DNA of 64,000 nt from DATMNI01 sp963817515 (GTDB lineage Bacteria; Acidobacteriota; Terriglobia; Bryobacterales; Bryobacteraceae): NCBI GenBank assembly GCA_963817515.1, contig CAWFPJ010000039.1:515031-579030 (forward strand), read 5' to 3'. Both the position numbers and the translations under genes were made by a program. Within the stretch, counting starts at the first letter, position 1, and every line of letters begins with the position of its first letter. Shown here one piece after another: positions 38,814 to 47,353 of this stretch. The notes below the pieces were generated by a model, which was not told the origin of the DNA, ran no database searches, and saw only the letters and a program-made list of their open reading frames with translations.

Positions 38814-39566
38814 GTGCTCCGAACACGAAGGTGCCTGCTGCAGGCGGCGATGATGTGGCCGGCGTTCCACGCTCTACAAGCCGCGCGCAAGGAATTCTGG
38901 GGTAGCAAAGACCCAGCCGATTGGACAACCGAGGAGAAGCGAATTCTGCTGGGGCAGTCCCCATGGGCGCGGGAGGGAATTGTGCGGTTCGAGGCCGAAG
39001 GGAATCGCACGGCTGCGGGATCCTCCGATGGGAGACTGGGAGGAGATGTTCCCGTGGCCAGGCTGGGCGGCATGCCGGGCGCTGCGCCAAGTGTGCCGAT
39101 CGGTGAAAAGATACCGCCGGTTCCGAGCACCGACACGGGCCAGTCCCTGCAGTTCAGGGCGCTGGCGCGCTGGGAAAGCGCGGAGCCGGTCCGCCTTGCC
39201 GGCGGGCCTGAACTGCCCGAAGGAACGGCGGGGTTCTATGTCATCCGGCTTCGAGGAATGCCTCTATTGCCGCCGCGCAAGGGCAAGGAGGGAGAGAGCT
39301 TGCCCAATCCCAACCAGGGCATGCTCGAGGCCATTAAGCAAAGCAGCCGAATCGAACGCAAAGGCAAGGCCGCCATTGCTTGTGCCCATCTGCTGATTGG
39401 ATCGGGTGAGACGGCGACAGAGTTACTGCTCTTCTTCGCGCGCGGGACGGATCCGATCACCATTGGCGACAAAGTAGTGACGCTCGAAAGCAGCTTTGGC
39501 CCATTTCATTTGTCTGTCAAGTTTCCGCTCAAGGACATGGTGTACAAAGGCGCGCTGGCACTGTGA
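38814..39566 (+). CDS. hypothetical protein with KEFWxSKDPxDW motif
   Basis: 250 residues from GTG 38814 (AAGGA upstream; ATG at 38850 also possible). The N-terminus EFWGSKDPADWTTEEKRILL followed by SPWAR is a pattern I associate with uncharacterised acidobacterial secreted proteins. The C-terminal ~110 residues look like a beta-rich domain (GFYVIRLRGMPLL, TLESSFGPFHLSVKFPL). The first 20 residues are mildly hydrophobic. No function assigned. Confidence 0.7.
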   Translation: MLRTRRCLLQAAMMWPAFHALQAARKEFWGSKDPADWTTEEKRILLGQSPWAREGIVRFEAEGNRTAAGSSDGRLGGDVPVARLGGMPGAAPSVPIGEKIPPVPSTDTGQSLQFRALARWESAEPVRLAGGPELPEGTAGFYVIRLRGMPLLPPRKGKEGESLPNPNQGMLEAIKQSSRIERKGKAAIACAHLLIGSGETATELLLFFARGTDPITIGDKVVTLESSFGPFHLSVKFPLKDMVYKGALAL

Positions 39567-39651
39567 CCGCTTGATAACTTGCCCGTCCAGGAAATCACTC
39601 CCTCACGGTCGTGGCTCGGACTGCGCTTCGATTACGCGCATCCTATAGCTT

Positions 39652-41193
39652 TCAGTGTTTGGCGAACATTGCCTGGGCGTCTTTGCGTAAGGCAGCCTGG
39701 CTGCCCGGGCGGCTGTAGAACATGTGGCCGCCGGGGTATTCATGGACGGCGACACGCGTGGGATCGCCCATCACCGGCATCTGGTCCACCGTCAGCACCG
39801 AGCCCATGAAAGAGCAGGAGAGGTCGTTCCAGCCGTGCACGATGGTGACGCGCAATTTGGGGTCGGCAGCCACTGCCTGTCTTAGATCGGGCACGGCGCC
39901 TACGCGTAGGGCGCGGCTTTCGCGATCCCACTGGGAGTTGACCTCGTAGCTGAGCGTGTTGTAGCGCGCATCGATTTTCCAACCGACGGCGCGCGTCACA
40001 AAATCCACCATCGCAGTAGTGGTGGGCGCGATGATGCTCTCCAGGAGCGGATCGTTGGTGCGCTGCTCGGGAGCGAAGGGAAAAGGGTCATACCCGGTGA
40101 CATTCGAATCGTACACGCTGCCGATCTTACCGCGCTCGCGATGGACCTCGCGCAGGTATGCGCCGATTTCCAGCCGCCCGCCAGCGCGCCGAACGAACTC
40201 TTCTTCCAGGCCGGTCATGTCGGTCACTTTTTTTACAATTCGGGTGGTTGCCTCCGGATCGGAGCGGCCTTTCAGCAGGTCGGTAGCATACTCACCGCGA
40301 GTGTAGGCAATTACGCGCGCCATTGCCTCCGGCGTGAGCTTGTCCTGCCGCTCGAGATGCGCCGCCGTAATCGATGGCAGCGTCAGCATCCACGGAACGG
40401 GAGAGACGTCGCCGTTGTCAGCCAGCGCCGGATTCAGATACGGCGAGACCAGCACCAGGCCGTTCAGCGCCACGCCGAGCTGAGTTTGGAGGTAATGCGT
40501 GATCCGCGGGCCGCGATAGCCGCCGTAGCTCTCTCCGACCAGATATTTTCGCGAACCCATACGGCCGTTCTTCACGAGCCAATCGTAAATGATGCGCGAG
40601 AGGTAATGAATGTCGGCGTCGGTACTGTAGAACTGCTTCTTGGTCTCGTCGACGGGAACCAGCGACCGGCTGTAACCGGTGCCGATCGGGTCAAGAAACA
40701 CCAGGTCAGTGAAATCCAGCCATGTACCCGGGTTGTCTGTCAACTTAGGCGGGTCCGACGGGCTGTTTCCCTCTTCACCGAACTGGAGGCGCCTGGGCCC
40801 GATGGCGCCGAAATTCAGAAACACGGAAGCCGCGCCCGGGCCGCCATTCAGCGCGAAGGTGACAGGCCGGTCCTGGCCTTCGATGGTATACGCGGTAAAG
40901 ACCACCTCCCCAATCTTCTTGTTGTTGTCATGGACCGGCAGCGCGCCCACGGTGACTGTGTAGTGTAGCGGCTTGCCATCGAGCTGGATGCTTTGCGCCA
41001 CATGGGCGTCGGCGGGCAGGGGAGCCTCTTTGTCGGGCGTTCTATCTTTATCCTTGGCATCGGCGGGAGCCGGCGGAGGCACGGGCTTGGTTTCCTGGGC
41101 GCCGGCACGGGAAGAGGCAGCGGCCACCATGAACAGGGCCAATATAGGCGCGACGGCACGAGCGCGAACGGAGTGCGGGGAAATGGACCTCAT
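39652..41193 (-). CDS. S10-family serine carboxypeptidase-like protein
   Basis: 513 residues from ATG 41193, which begins a signal peptide (VAPILALFMVAAASSRAGAQ). The alpha/beta-hydrolase core carries the oxyanion region (FALNGGPGAASVFLNFGAIG), the nucleophile (LVGESYGGYRGPRI), the Asp region (IVHGWNDLSCSF) and the C-terminal His (HEYPGGHMFY). These are the S10 triad residues in order. Expected to be secreted and to act on peptides or esters. A Pro/Lys-rich linker follows the signal peptide. Confidence 0.9.
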   Translation of the reverse strand: MRSISPHSVRARAVAPILALFMVAAASSRAGAQETKPVPPPAPADAKDKDRTPDKEAPLPADAHVAQSIQLDGKPLHYTVTVGALPVHDNNKKIGEVVFTAYTIEGQDRPVTFALNGGPGAASVFLNFGAIGPRRLQFGEEGNSPSDPPKLTDNPGTWLDFTDLVFLDPIGTGYSRSLVPVDETKKQFYSTDADIHYLSRIIYDWLVKNGRMGSRKYLVGESYGGYRGPRITHYLQTQLGVALNGLVLVSPYLNPALADNGDVSPVPWMLTLPSITAAHLERQDKLTPEAMARVIAYTRGEYATDLLKGRSDPEATTRIVKKVTDMTGLEEEFVRRAGGRLEIGAYLREVHRERGKIGSVYDSNVTGYDPFPFAPEQRTNDPLLESIIAPTTTAMVDFVTRAVGWKIDARYNTLSYEVNSQWDRESRALRVGAVPDLRQAVAADPKLRVTIVHGWNDLSCSFMGSVLTVDQMPVMGDPTRVAVHEYPGGHMFYSRPGSQAALRKDAQAMFAKH

Positions 41194-41403
41194 GTGGCTA
41201 CGATAACGTAAACCGGCCGGCTTCGTGACTCGGCCCCCTAATGTTGTCGACCCCCAAGGCGTGGCCGGACCAGAGGGCTGCGGTGGCGGGCACAAACCTG
41301 GGGCGGGCAGGAACCTGGGACCGGTGGGATCCAACCACATTTTTGGCGCGGTCTGTCATCCGGTTGTCATCAGTTTCTAACTTCTCTTTTCGATAATCAA
41401 CAA

Positions 41404-41832
41404 TTGACGTGTCGAGATGAAGCTCCGGCTAAGTGCTTCTTCGCGATTGAGTTTTACCTCACTGTCGACGGCCAAACGCCCGTAGCGTTCGATCCGGCAT
41501 CGGGCCTGCCAAATATCATTGCGAAGCAGGGAACGGTTGAAGACTGGATCATTGAGAACCGGTCGAATGAACTCCACGCGTTCCACATCCATCAACTGCA
41601 CTTCATGCTGCTCAACTACCTCGGAAGGCCCGTGAATGAGCCGTTTCTCCGCGATACGGTCAACGTACCTTACTACAATGGCAGAGCTCTCGAATACCCC
41701 AGCATCAGACTACGAATGGATTTTCGCGACCCGAATACTGTGGGTACGTTTCTATACCATTGCCATCTTCTGGAACATGAGGACGGGGGAATGATGGGGC
41801 TGATCCGCTGCGGCGATGGGGGCGACCACTGA
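41404..41832 (+). pseudogene. multicopper oxidase, C-terminal domain fragment
   Basis: About 142 residues corresponding to only the last cupredoxin domain of a multicopper oxidase. The type-1/2/3 copper ligands are present (ELHAFHIHQLHF and TFLYHCHLLEHEDGGMMG), but the two upstream domains and any signal peptide are missing. The frame runs out of homology right at the start. Its 3' end overlaps a phosphoesterase fragment in another frame, so this is probably a deletion product. Confidence 0.8.
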
Positions 41833-42418
41833 CGAGTATTGCAACATTTGCAACCCATTCCAATACGACACCTCCATCATGACTAATGCCGCGGTCCGCA
41901 CCGCGCACCTCAAGGACACGGCCGATCTCTACACCGACATCCAGTTCGGAAGCTTGCCGGCGGTTTCCTTCGTCAAGCCCAGCGGACTGGTGGACGGACA
42001 TCCAGCATCCTCGAAACTGAACCTCTTCGAGGGCTTCACGCAGAAGATCGTGGACGCGGTGAAGGCCAATCCCAGTCTCTGGAGTGAGACGGCGATCCTG
42101 ATCACCTTCGACGAAGGCGGCGGCTATTACGACTCAGGTTATGTTCAGCCGCTCGACTTCTTCGGCGACGGTACACGAATTCCGTTGATTGTGGTGTCTC
42201 CCTACACGCAGGCCGGCCACATCTCGCACGACTATTCGGACCATGTCTCAATCCTAAAATTCATCGAAAGGAATTGGAACCTGAGTCCGGTTACAAAACG
42301 AAGCCGGGACAATTTCCCCAACCCGACTGTGAGCCCGGCCAACCCGTATGTGCCTAACAATACGCCGGCAATCAGCGACCTTTTCGAGCTTTTCAGCTTC
42401 GGTCGAAACCGCCGTTAA
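41816..42418 (+). pseudogene. phosphoesterase (phospholipase C/acid phosphatase type), C-terminal fragment
   Basis: About 200 residues matching the C-terminal half of the bacterial phosphoesterase family (IKD-like region LKDTADLYTDIQFGSLPAVS, TFDEGGGYYDSGYVQPLDFF, HISHDYSDHVSILKFIERNW). The N-terminal catalytic half is absent, replaced by the multicopper oxidase fragment. No signal peptide. It is followed closely by the IS4 remnant. Confidence 0.8.
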
Positions 42419-42432
42419 TAACGGGCTAGACG

Positions 42433-43433
42433 TAGTGGCCATTGCGGAGAAGCGCACCAAAGGCGCTGCCGGCAAGGGCGCTGGTCAGTTTGGATGGCAG
42501 CACGCTGGAGTCGCCGATCGGCGGGAACGAAGTCCAGTGCTTTCCCCAAGATACGGTTTGTAGCACTGCTGGAGAATGGGACACATGTGCTGTGGGGCGC
42601 GCACATGGATCGATACGCCACCGATGAACTCACGCTGGCTGAGAAAGTGATTCCTTTGCTAGGCAAAGGAATGCTGTGTATGGCCGACCGGTTCTTCCCC
42701 GGTTACAAACTCTGGCGTGCAGCCGCAAAGACGGGAGCGGATCTGCTGTGGCGCACGCGCCAAAATGCACGCCTGGACGTGGAAAAGCGCCTGCCCGACG
42801 GCTCCTATCTCAGCCGCATCTACGCCTCCACTAAGGACCGGCGGAAGAAGCGCAACGGGATTGTGGTCCGTGTCATCGATTACCGTTTGAAAAACGTCGC
42901 CGACGCCGAACCCCTGTACCGGCTGATCACCACCATCCTCGATCACGAGCAGGCGCCGGCCAAGGAATTGGCCGCCCTGTATCACGAGCGCTGGGAGATC
43001 GAAACCACCCTGGACGAATTGAAGACCCATCTGCGCGGCGCTCAGATTGTATTACGCAGCAAGACGCCAGAACTGGTCGAGCAGGAGTTCTTCGGTCTGC
43101 TGATGGCGCATTTTGCCATCCGCGGCCTCATGCACGAAGCCGCCCTGAAGGCTGATGAAGACCCCGATCGGCTGTCCTTCGTCCACTCCGTGCACGTTGT
43201 CCAGCGACGGATGGCGCGTTACGGCGCTATTCCCCCCTCGGCAGAGAAAAGTACTCCACGAAGCGACCCTCGACGAAATTCTTGAAGAGCGGGTTGTATC
43301 GAGCCGCAATCGGATCAACCTGCGCGGCGTGAAGCGCAAGATGAGCAACTACCCTCTGCGGCCCCGCAAGCGCCAGCGCACGCGACGGCTGGATGTAGCC
43401 AAGCGGATCAGGATCATTAAGTGAACAGTATTG
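42433..43433 (+). mobile_element. IS4-family insertion sequence remnant
   Basis: A decayed IS flanked by identical 10-bp repeats GGGCTAGACG (42423-42432 and 43434-43443), the right size for an IS4-group target duplication. The transposase inside has lost its N-terminus by internal deletion. Clear terminal inverted repeats were not identified by eye, so the ends rest on the flanking repeats. Confidence 0.6.
42494..43424 (+). pseudogene. IS4-family transposase, truncated and frameshifted
   Basis: The reading frame from 42494 carries IS4 (DDE) transposase motifs: SAFPKIRFVALLENGTHVLW, MLCMADRFFPGYKLW (second Asp region), and the YREK-like block LAALYHERWEIETTLDELKT with the catalytic Glu. Upstream, LVSLDGSTLES (first Asp) sits in a different frame beginning before 42494, with a short deletion between. 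Near 43232 a run of C shifts the frame; the end (PPRQRKVLHEATLDEILEER to VKRKMSNYPLRPRKRQRTRR) continues in the next frame. Not functional as read. Confidence 0.85.
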
Positions 43434-43450
43434 GGGCTAGACGGATTTGT

Positions 43451-44683
43451 TTACCTAGGGCCGTGCGCGCCACTCTCGGGCGCCGGCCCCGTATAACGGG
43501 CGCGTGGACGGATTAGCTGTCCTGCGGCATATTGCTCGATCGCGTGCGCGATCCAGCCGACGGTTCGGCCCAAAGCGAACAGGACCAGGGGCGCGTGGCC
43601 GGGCAAGCCGTAATTGCGTGCCAGCGCCGCCAATCCGAAGTCCAGATTCGGATGATCGTGCAGCAACTCATACCCTGCCTTCGAGAGGGCGCGAGCCCGC
43701 CGCCACTCCGCCGGATTTCCGCCGGCTTCGGCCAAGCGCATCAGGAGCGCGGCGCGGGGATCGCCGGTTGGGTAGAGCGGATGGCCGAATCCGGGTACGT
43801 TCTCTCCACGTCGCAGCCGATTTGCCAGTATGGCGCGTGCGTGTCCCGGTGTTTCGGTGTCGGCAAACAGGGCCGATACACGTTCCGTCTGGCCGCCGTG
43901 CCGCCGCCCCTTCAGGGTTGCCATGGCAGCCGATACCACATCATAAGGCGATGCAGCGGCTGAGGCCGCGCATCTGGCGGTAAATGCCGAGACATTGAGT
44001 TCATGGTCCGCGCAGACCACCAGCGCCATCCGAATGGCCTCGCCAACGACTGCTCTCTTCGGCGCCCATCTGGCTTGGAGGGCCAGGTGAACCGGGGCCC
44101 GCGATTGGCGGCCTGCGACGATCATAGTCAACAAACGGACGATACGCGCTCCGGTCTGGCGGACCGCCGCCGGACGTAGATCGTAGGACGCCAGGTCCGC
44201 GGCTCCAGCAACCGGCAATCCCGCTTGCAGGAAGGTTAGTGGATCCTCGGCATGGGTCCGAAGGCAGGCCAATTGACGAAGCGACAGCGCGCATGGCTGC
44301 TCAAATAGCCGCCCGTGTTCCGCCGGTTCCGCCGCCCACAACAGCTCCGCCACTTGTTCCAAGCTGGCTTGCTGTGCGAGGTTCATCACATCGCGACCGC
44401 GGTAGTACAGCTTGCCATCCTGTATCAGTGTGATGGCCGACGCGAGTACGGGGCTGCCCCAATGCAGCCCTCGCTCGGCCGCCTTTGCGGGATCCCGCCG
44501 CGTCTCTTTCCGTTCCCGCAACCGCTCTATGTCTTCGCGGCAATAGCGGCGCTCCCTCGGCCGGCCGGGCACAGGCTCTGAGTGCAACTGGCCGCGGCTT
44601 GTGTAGGCGTACAGCGTTGCCCGCGTCACCCCCAGCGCGTCAGCCGCCTGACTGGCGGTCAGGTGACGTGGTTCAGTTTGCAT
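43451..44683 (-). CDS. HTH-domain citrate-synthase-like protein
   Basis: 410 residues from ATG 44683 (TTG at 44701 also in frame). An excisionase/MerR-type HTH (LTASQAADALGVTRATLYAY) precedes a citrate synthase fold. The DHELNVSAFTARC and LKGRRHGG regions and the Asp in NLDFGLAALA are recognisable. However, the substrate-binding GFGHRVY motif reads GFGHPLY, so an active-site Arg is missing. It is divergent from a normal citrate synthase. It may be a low-activity enzyme or a citrate/oxaloacetate-sensing regulator; the second idea is inference. Confidence 0.85.
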   Translation of the reverse strand: MQTEPRHLTASQAADALGVTRATLYAYTSRGQLHSEPVPGRPRERRYCREDIERLRERKETRRDPAKAAERGLHWGSPVLASAITLIQDGKLYYRGRDVMNLAQQASLEQVAELLWAAEPAEHGRLFEQPCALSLRQLACLRTHAEDPLTFLQAGLPVAGAADLASYDLRPAAVRQTGARIVRLLTMIVAGRQSRAPVHLALQARWAPKRAVVGEAIRMALVVCADHELNVSAFTARCAASAAASPYDVVSAAMATLKGRRHGGQTERVSALFADTETPGHARAILANRLRRGENVPGFGHPLYPTGDPRAALLMRLAEAGGNPAEWRRARALSKAGYELLHDHPNLDFGLAALARNYGLPGHAPLVLFALGRTVGWIAHAIEQYAAGQLIRPRARYTGPAPESGAHGPR

Positions 44684-44688
44684 AATAC

Positions 44689-44706
44689 ATTGATTATACA
44701 ATCAAT
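44689..44706. promoter_or_regulatory. palindromic operator between the citrate-synthase genes
   Basis: ATTGATTATACAATCAAT has perfect 7-base arms around a 4-base centre. It lies 5 bases upstream of the HTH-protein ATG and about 38 bases from the divergent start. It is the natural candidate site for the HTH domain encoded next to it. Confidence 0.6.
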
Positions 44707-44743
44707 ATTGACAATACAATGGTCTCAGCCCGAATATTAAGGA

Positions 44744-45868
44744 GTGACCCAGGGATTGGAAGGCGTGGTGGCGGCCTCTACCCGGTTAAGCCGCGTGGAT
44801 GGCGAGGCCGGGCGGTTGACCCTTGCCGGGTATGCGGTGGAAGACCTGGCGCCGTACGCTGATTTCGAGGAACTGGCCTACCTCTTCCTGGAGGGCCGCT
44901 TGCCGGACCCATCGGAGCATGCAGAATTCGCGCAGGCCCTGGCAGCGCGGCGTGGGTTGCCCTGTGCGGCCATCGAAGTTCTTCGTGAGGCAGCGGCGGT
45001 GAAGACTCCGCCCATGGACGCCTTACGCATGGCTGCGCCCATTCTCAGCCTGGGCCGCGAGGAAAATCCCTGGGACGACGCCCTCACCGCAATCGCGTCC
45101 TTCCCCACGATTGTGGGTGTCTATTGGCGGCTTTGCAATGGTGAAGCGCCTGTCCCGATTCGCTTCGATCTGCCGCACGCGTCGCATTACCTCCATCAAT
45201 TGTCCGGCGCCGAACCAACGCCGGCGCGAGCCCGCGCGCTCGAAACCTACCTGAACACGGTCTGCGATCATGGCCTGAACGCTTCCACCTTTGCGGCAAG
45301 AGTGATTGTCTCGACGCGGTCCGATGTCATCTCCGCGATCACCGGCGCGGTGGGTGCGCTGAAGGGCCCGCTACATGGAGGAGCGCCCGGCCCCGCGCTC
45401 AATATGGTCTTTGAAATCGGCACACCCGAGCGCGCCGAAACCGTGATCCGCGCCAGACTCGACCGGGGAGAGCGCCTGATGGGATTTGGACACCGCGTCT
45501 ACAGAGTGCGGGATCCGCGCGCGGATGTTCTGGCCAAGGCCGCGGAACGTTTCTATTCAAACGGAGGCGACCGGCGGCTCTATGACCTCGCACGGAACGT
45601 AGAAATGACCGCACTTCGACTGCTCCGCGAACGCAAGCCGGACCGGCGCCTTGACACCAATGTCGAATTTTACACTGCGTTGTTGTTGCATGGTCTGGGA
45701 TTGCCGACCGAATTGTTCACTCCGACTTTTGCCGTGGGACGCGTCCTGGGATGGGCCGCGCATTGCCTGGAGCAACTTCGTGAAGGCAGGCTGATCAGGC
45801 CGCAATCCGCTTACGTCGGCCCGATGGACCTTCACTATGATCGCGGTCACGATCGCGCGGCGTCGTAA
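44744..45868 (+). CDS. citrate synthase / 2-methylcitrate synthase family enzyme
   Basis: 374 residues from GTG 44744; AAGGA lies directly against the start, so translation may rely on the AT-rich leader. The standard GLEGVVAASTRLSRVDG start is present. Catalytic His, His and Asp are seen in DHGLNASTFAARV, ALKGPLHGGAPG, MGFGHRVYRVRDPRAD and DTNVEFYTALLLHGLGLP. It condenses oxaloacetate with acetyl-CoA or propionyl-CoA. Divergent from the HTH homologue and convergent with an MHS-family transporter. Confidence 0.92.
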   Translation: MTQGLEGVVAASTRLSRVDGEAGRLTLAGYAVEDLAPYADFEELAYLFLEGRLPDPSEHAEFAQALAARRGLPCAAIEVLREAAAVKTPPMDALRMAAPILSLGREENPWDDALTAIASFPTIVGVYWRLCNGEAPVPIRFDLPHASHYLHQLSGAEPTPARARALETYLNTVCDHGLNASTFAARVIVSTRSDVISAITGAVGALKGPLHGGAPGPALNMVFEIGTPERAETVIRARLDRGERLMGFGHRVYRVRDPRADVLAKAAERFYSNGGDRRLYDLARNVEMTALRLLRERKPDRRLDTNVEFYTALLLHGLGLPTELFTPTFAVGRVLGWAAHCLEQLREGRLIRPQSAYVGPMDLHYDRGHDRAAS

Positions 45869-45918
45869 AAAGGGAATCTGACCACCAAGAACTGTTTCTC
45901 GGAAAGACGAAAAGAACG

Positions 45919-47223
45919 CTAAGAAAATACTTCAGACGGTTGCGGCCGCAGCCTGCCGCTGAGGTAGGTGGCAACCAGGCCGATGGCGGCAGTGAGGGAT
46001 AACCATAAACCCGGCGCGGCAGGATTGGCGGTCATTTGGATGAGATACGTGCAGATGGCGGGCGTGAATCCGCCGAAGACCGCGGCCGCCAGACTGTACG
46101 CAAGAGAGAAGCCCGATGCTCTCACTTCGGCAGGTATCAACTCGGTTAAGTAAACGACCATGGCGGCGTTGTAACTGGCATACAGGAAGGACAGCCAAAG
46201 CTCGACAGTCAGCAGACGCGAGAAGGAGGCGGCCGTGGTCAGCCAGGCAAGGGAAGGGTAGGCGGTGAGTAGCACGAGAATGGTGCAGGCGAACAGCAGG
46301 GGCCGCCTGCCGACGCGGTCTGAGAGCGCGCCCATCAAGGGCAACCAGAGGAAATTTGAGATGCCGCCGCACACTGTGACGATCAGACTGTCGAAATCGG
46401 ACAAGTGAAGCACCCTGTGGCCGAATGTCGGGGTATAGACGGTGATCAGGTAGAACGACGATGTGGACAAGGCGACGAGCATTATGGCGACGCCGACGAT
46501 TCGCCAATTGGCTGCGAGGGTGCGCATGACCTGCCTGCCGGACAGGTGATGTTTGCGTGACAGGAACTCGGCCGTTTCAGGGAGCGACTTCCGTATCAAG
46601 AGCAGAAACGGAATGATTGCGCAGCCCACCAGCAGGGGAATCCGCCATCCCCACGATTCCATCTGAGTGCGCGTAAGCAGCGTGGTCAACACCACGCCGA
46701 GCGAGGCTGCAAAGACGACGGCAACCTGCTGGCTGGCATTTTGCCAGCTCACGTAGAAACCTTTGTGACCCGGAGAGGCGATCTCCGAGAGATAGACCGA
46801 CACGCTACCGAGTTCCACACCTGCGGAGAATCCCTGCAGCAGCCGTCCGGCGACGACCAGAAGCGGAGCGGCCAGACCAATGACCGCGTACCCGGGCACG
46901 CAAGCGACCGAAAGGGTGCCGAACGACATGAGCGCAAGGGTGAGCTTCAGGCCTGCGCGGCGGCCCCGGCGATCCATGTAAGAGCCCAACACGAGCGCGC
47001 CCAGGGGCCGGATGAGGAAGCCCACGCCGAAGGTTGCAAACGACAGCATGAGCGAGGCGAATTCGCTGTTGCCGGGGAAGAATGTCCGGCCGATGGCTGC
47101 GGCATAATAGCCGAAGACAAAGAAATCGTACATTTCGAGGAAGTTACCGGTCGCGACGCGGATCACGGCCTTGATCTTCGCCCGACGCCCGGTCCGGGGG
47201 CTCACCGGTTCTGGAGATGACAT
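45919..47223 (-). CDS. MHS-family MFS transporter (citrate/tricarballylate-type)
   Basis: 434 residues from ATG 47223 with 12 predicted helices. Residues NFLEMYDFFVFGYYAAAIGR and GFLIRPLGALVLGSYMDRRG are the metabolite:H+ symporter family signature (citrate, tricarballylate, shikimate, alpha-ketoglutarate carriers). Location beside two citrate-synthase homologues favours a tricarboxylate substrate (inference). The MITE-like element ends 18 bp upstream of its start. Confidence 0.88.
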   Translation of the reverse strand: MSSPEPVSPRTGRRAKIKAVIRVATGNFLEMYDFFVFGYYAAAIGRTFFPGNSEFASLMLSFATFGVGFLIRPLGALVLGSYMDRRGRRAGLKLTLALMSFGTLSVACVPGYAVIGLAAPLLVVAGRLLQGFSAGVELGSVSVYLSEIASPGHKGFYVSWQNASQQVAVVFAASLGVVLTTLLTRTQMESWGWRIPLLVGCAIIPFLLLIRKSLPETAEFLSRKHHLSGRQVMRTLAANWRIVGVAIMLVALSTSSFYLITVYTPTFGHRVLHLSDFDSLIVTVCGGISNFLWLPLMGALSDRVGRRPLLFACTILVLLTAYPSLAWLTTAASFSRLLTVELWLSFLYASYNAAMVVYLTELIPAEVRASGFSLAYSLAAAVFGGFTPAICTYLIQMTANPAAPGLWLSLTAAIGLVATYLSGRLRPQPSEVFS

Positions 47224-47241
47224 CTCAGCGGATACCGAAAA

Positions 47242-47353
47242 CTAGTGGCCTGTCGCAGAGACAACGTGAGCATAATCGCTCCCTCACGGTCGCGGCTCGG
47301 ATTGGTTCCGCGCGCTGGCGGATGCTAACGAACTCACTGCGACAGGCCACTAG
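47242..47353. mobile_element. MITE-like element with 17-bp perfect inverted ends
   Basis: CTAGTGGCCTGTCGCAG at 47242-47258 is exactly reverse-complemented at 47337-47353, bounding 112 bp with no ORF. The CTA of the right end, read on the minus strand, is the TAG stop codon of the amidohydrolase gene. An internal stretch is shared with 39594-39623. No target duplication was identified. Confidence 0.65.

Noticed and set aside
47242..47353. Reading the inverted repeat as a transcription terminator
   Set aside because: The 17-bp arms are 78 bases apart and no T-run follows, so an element with inverted ends is the simpler explanation.
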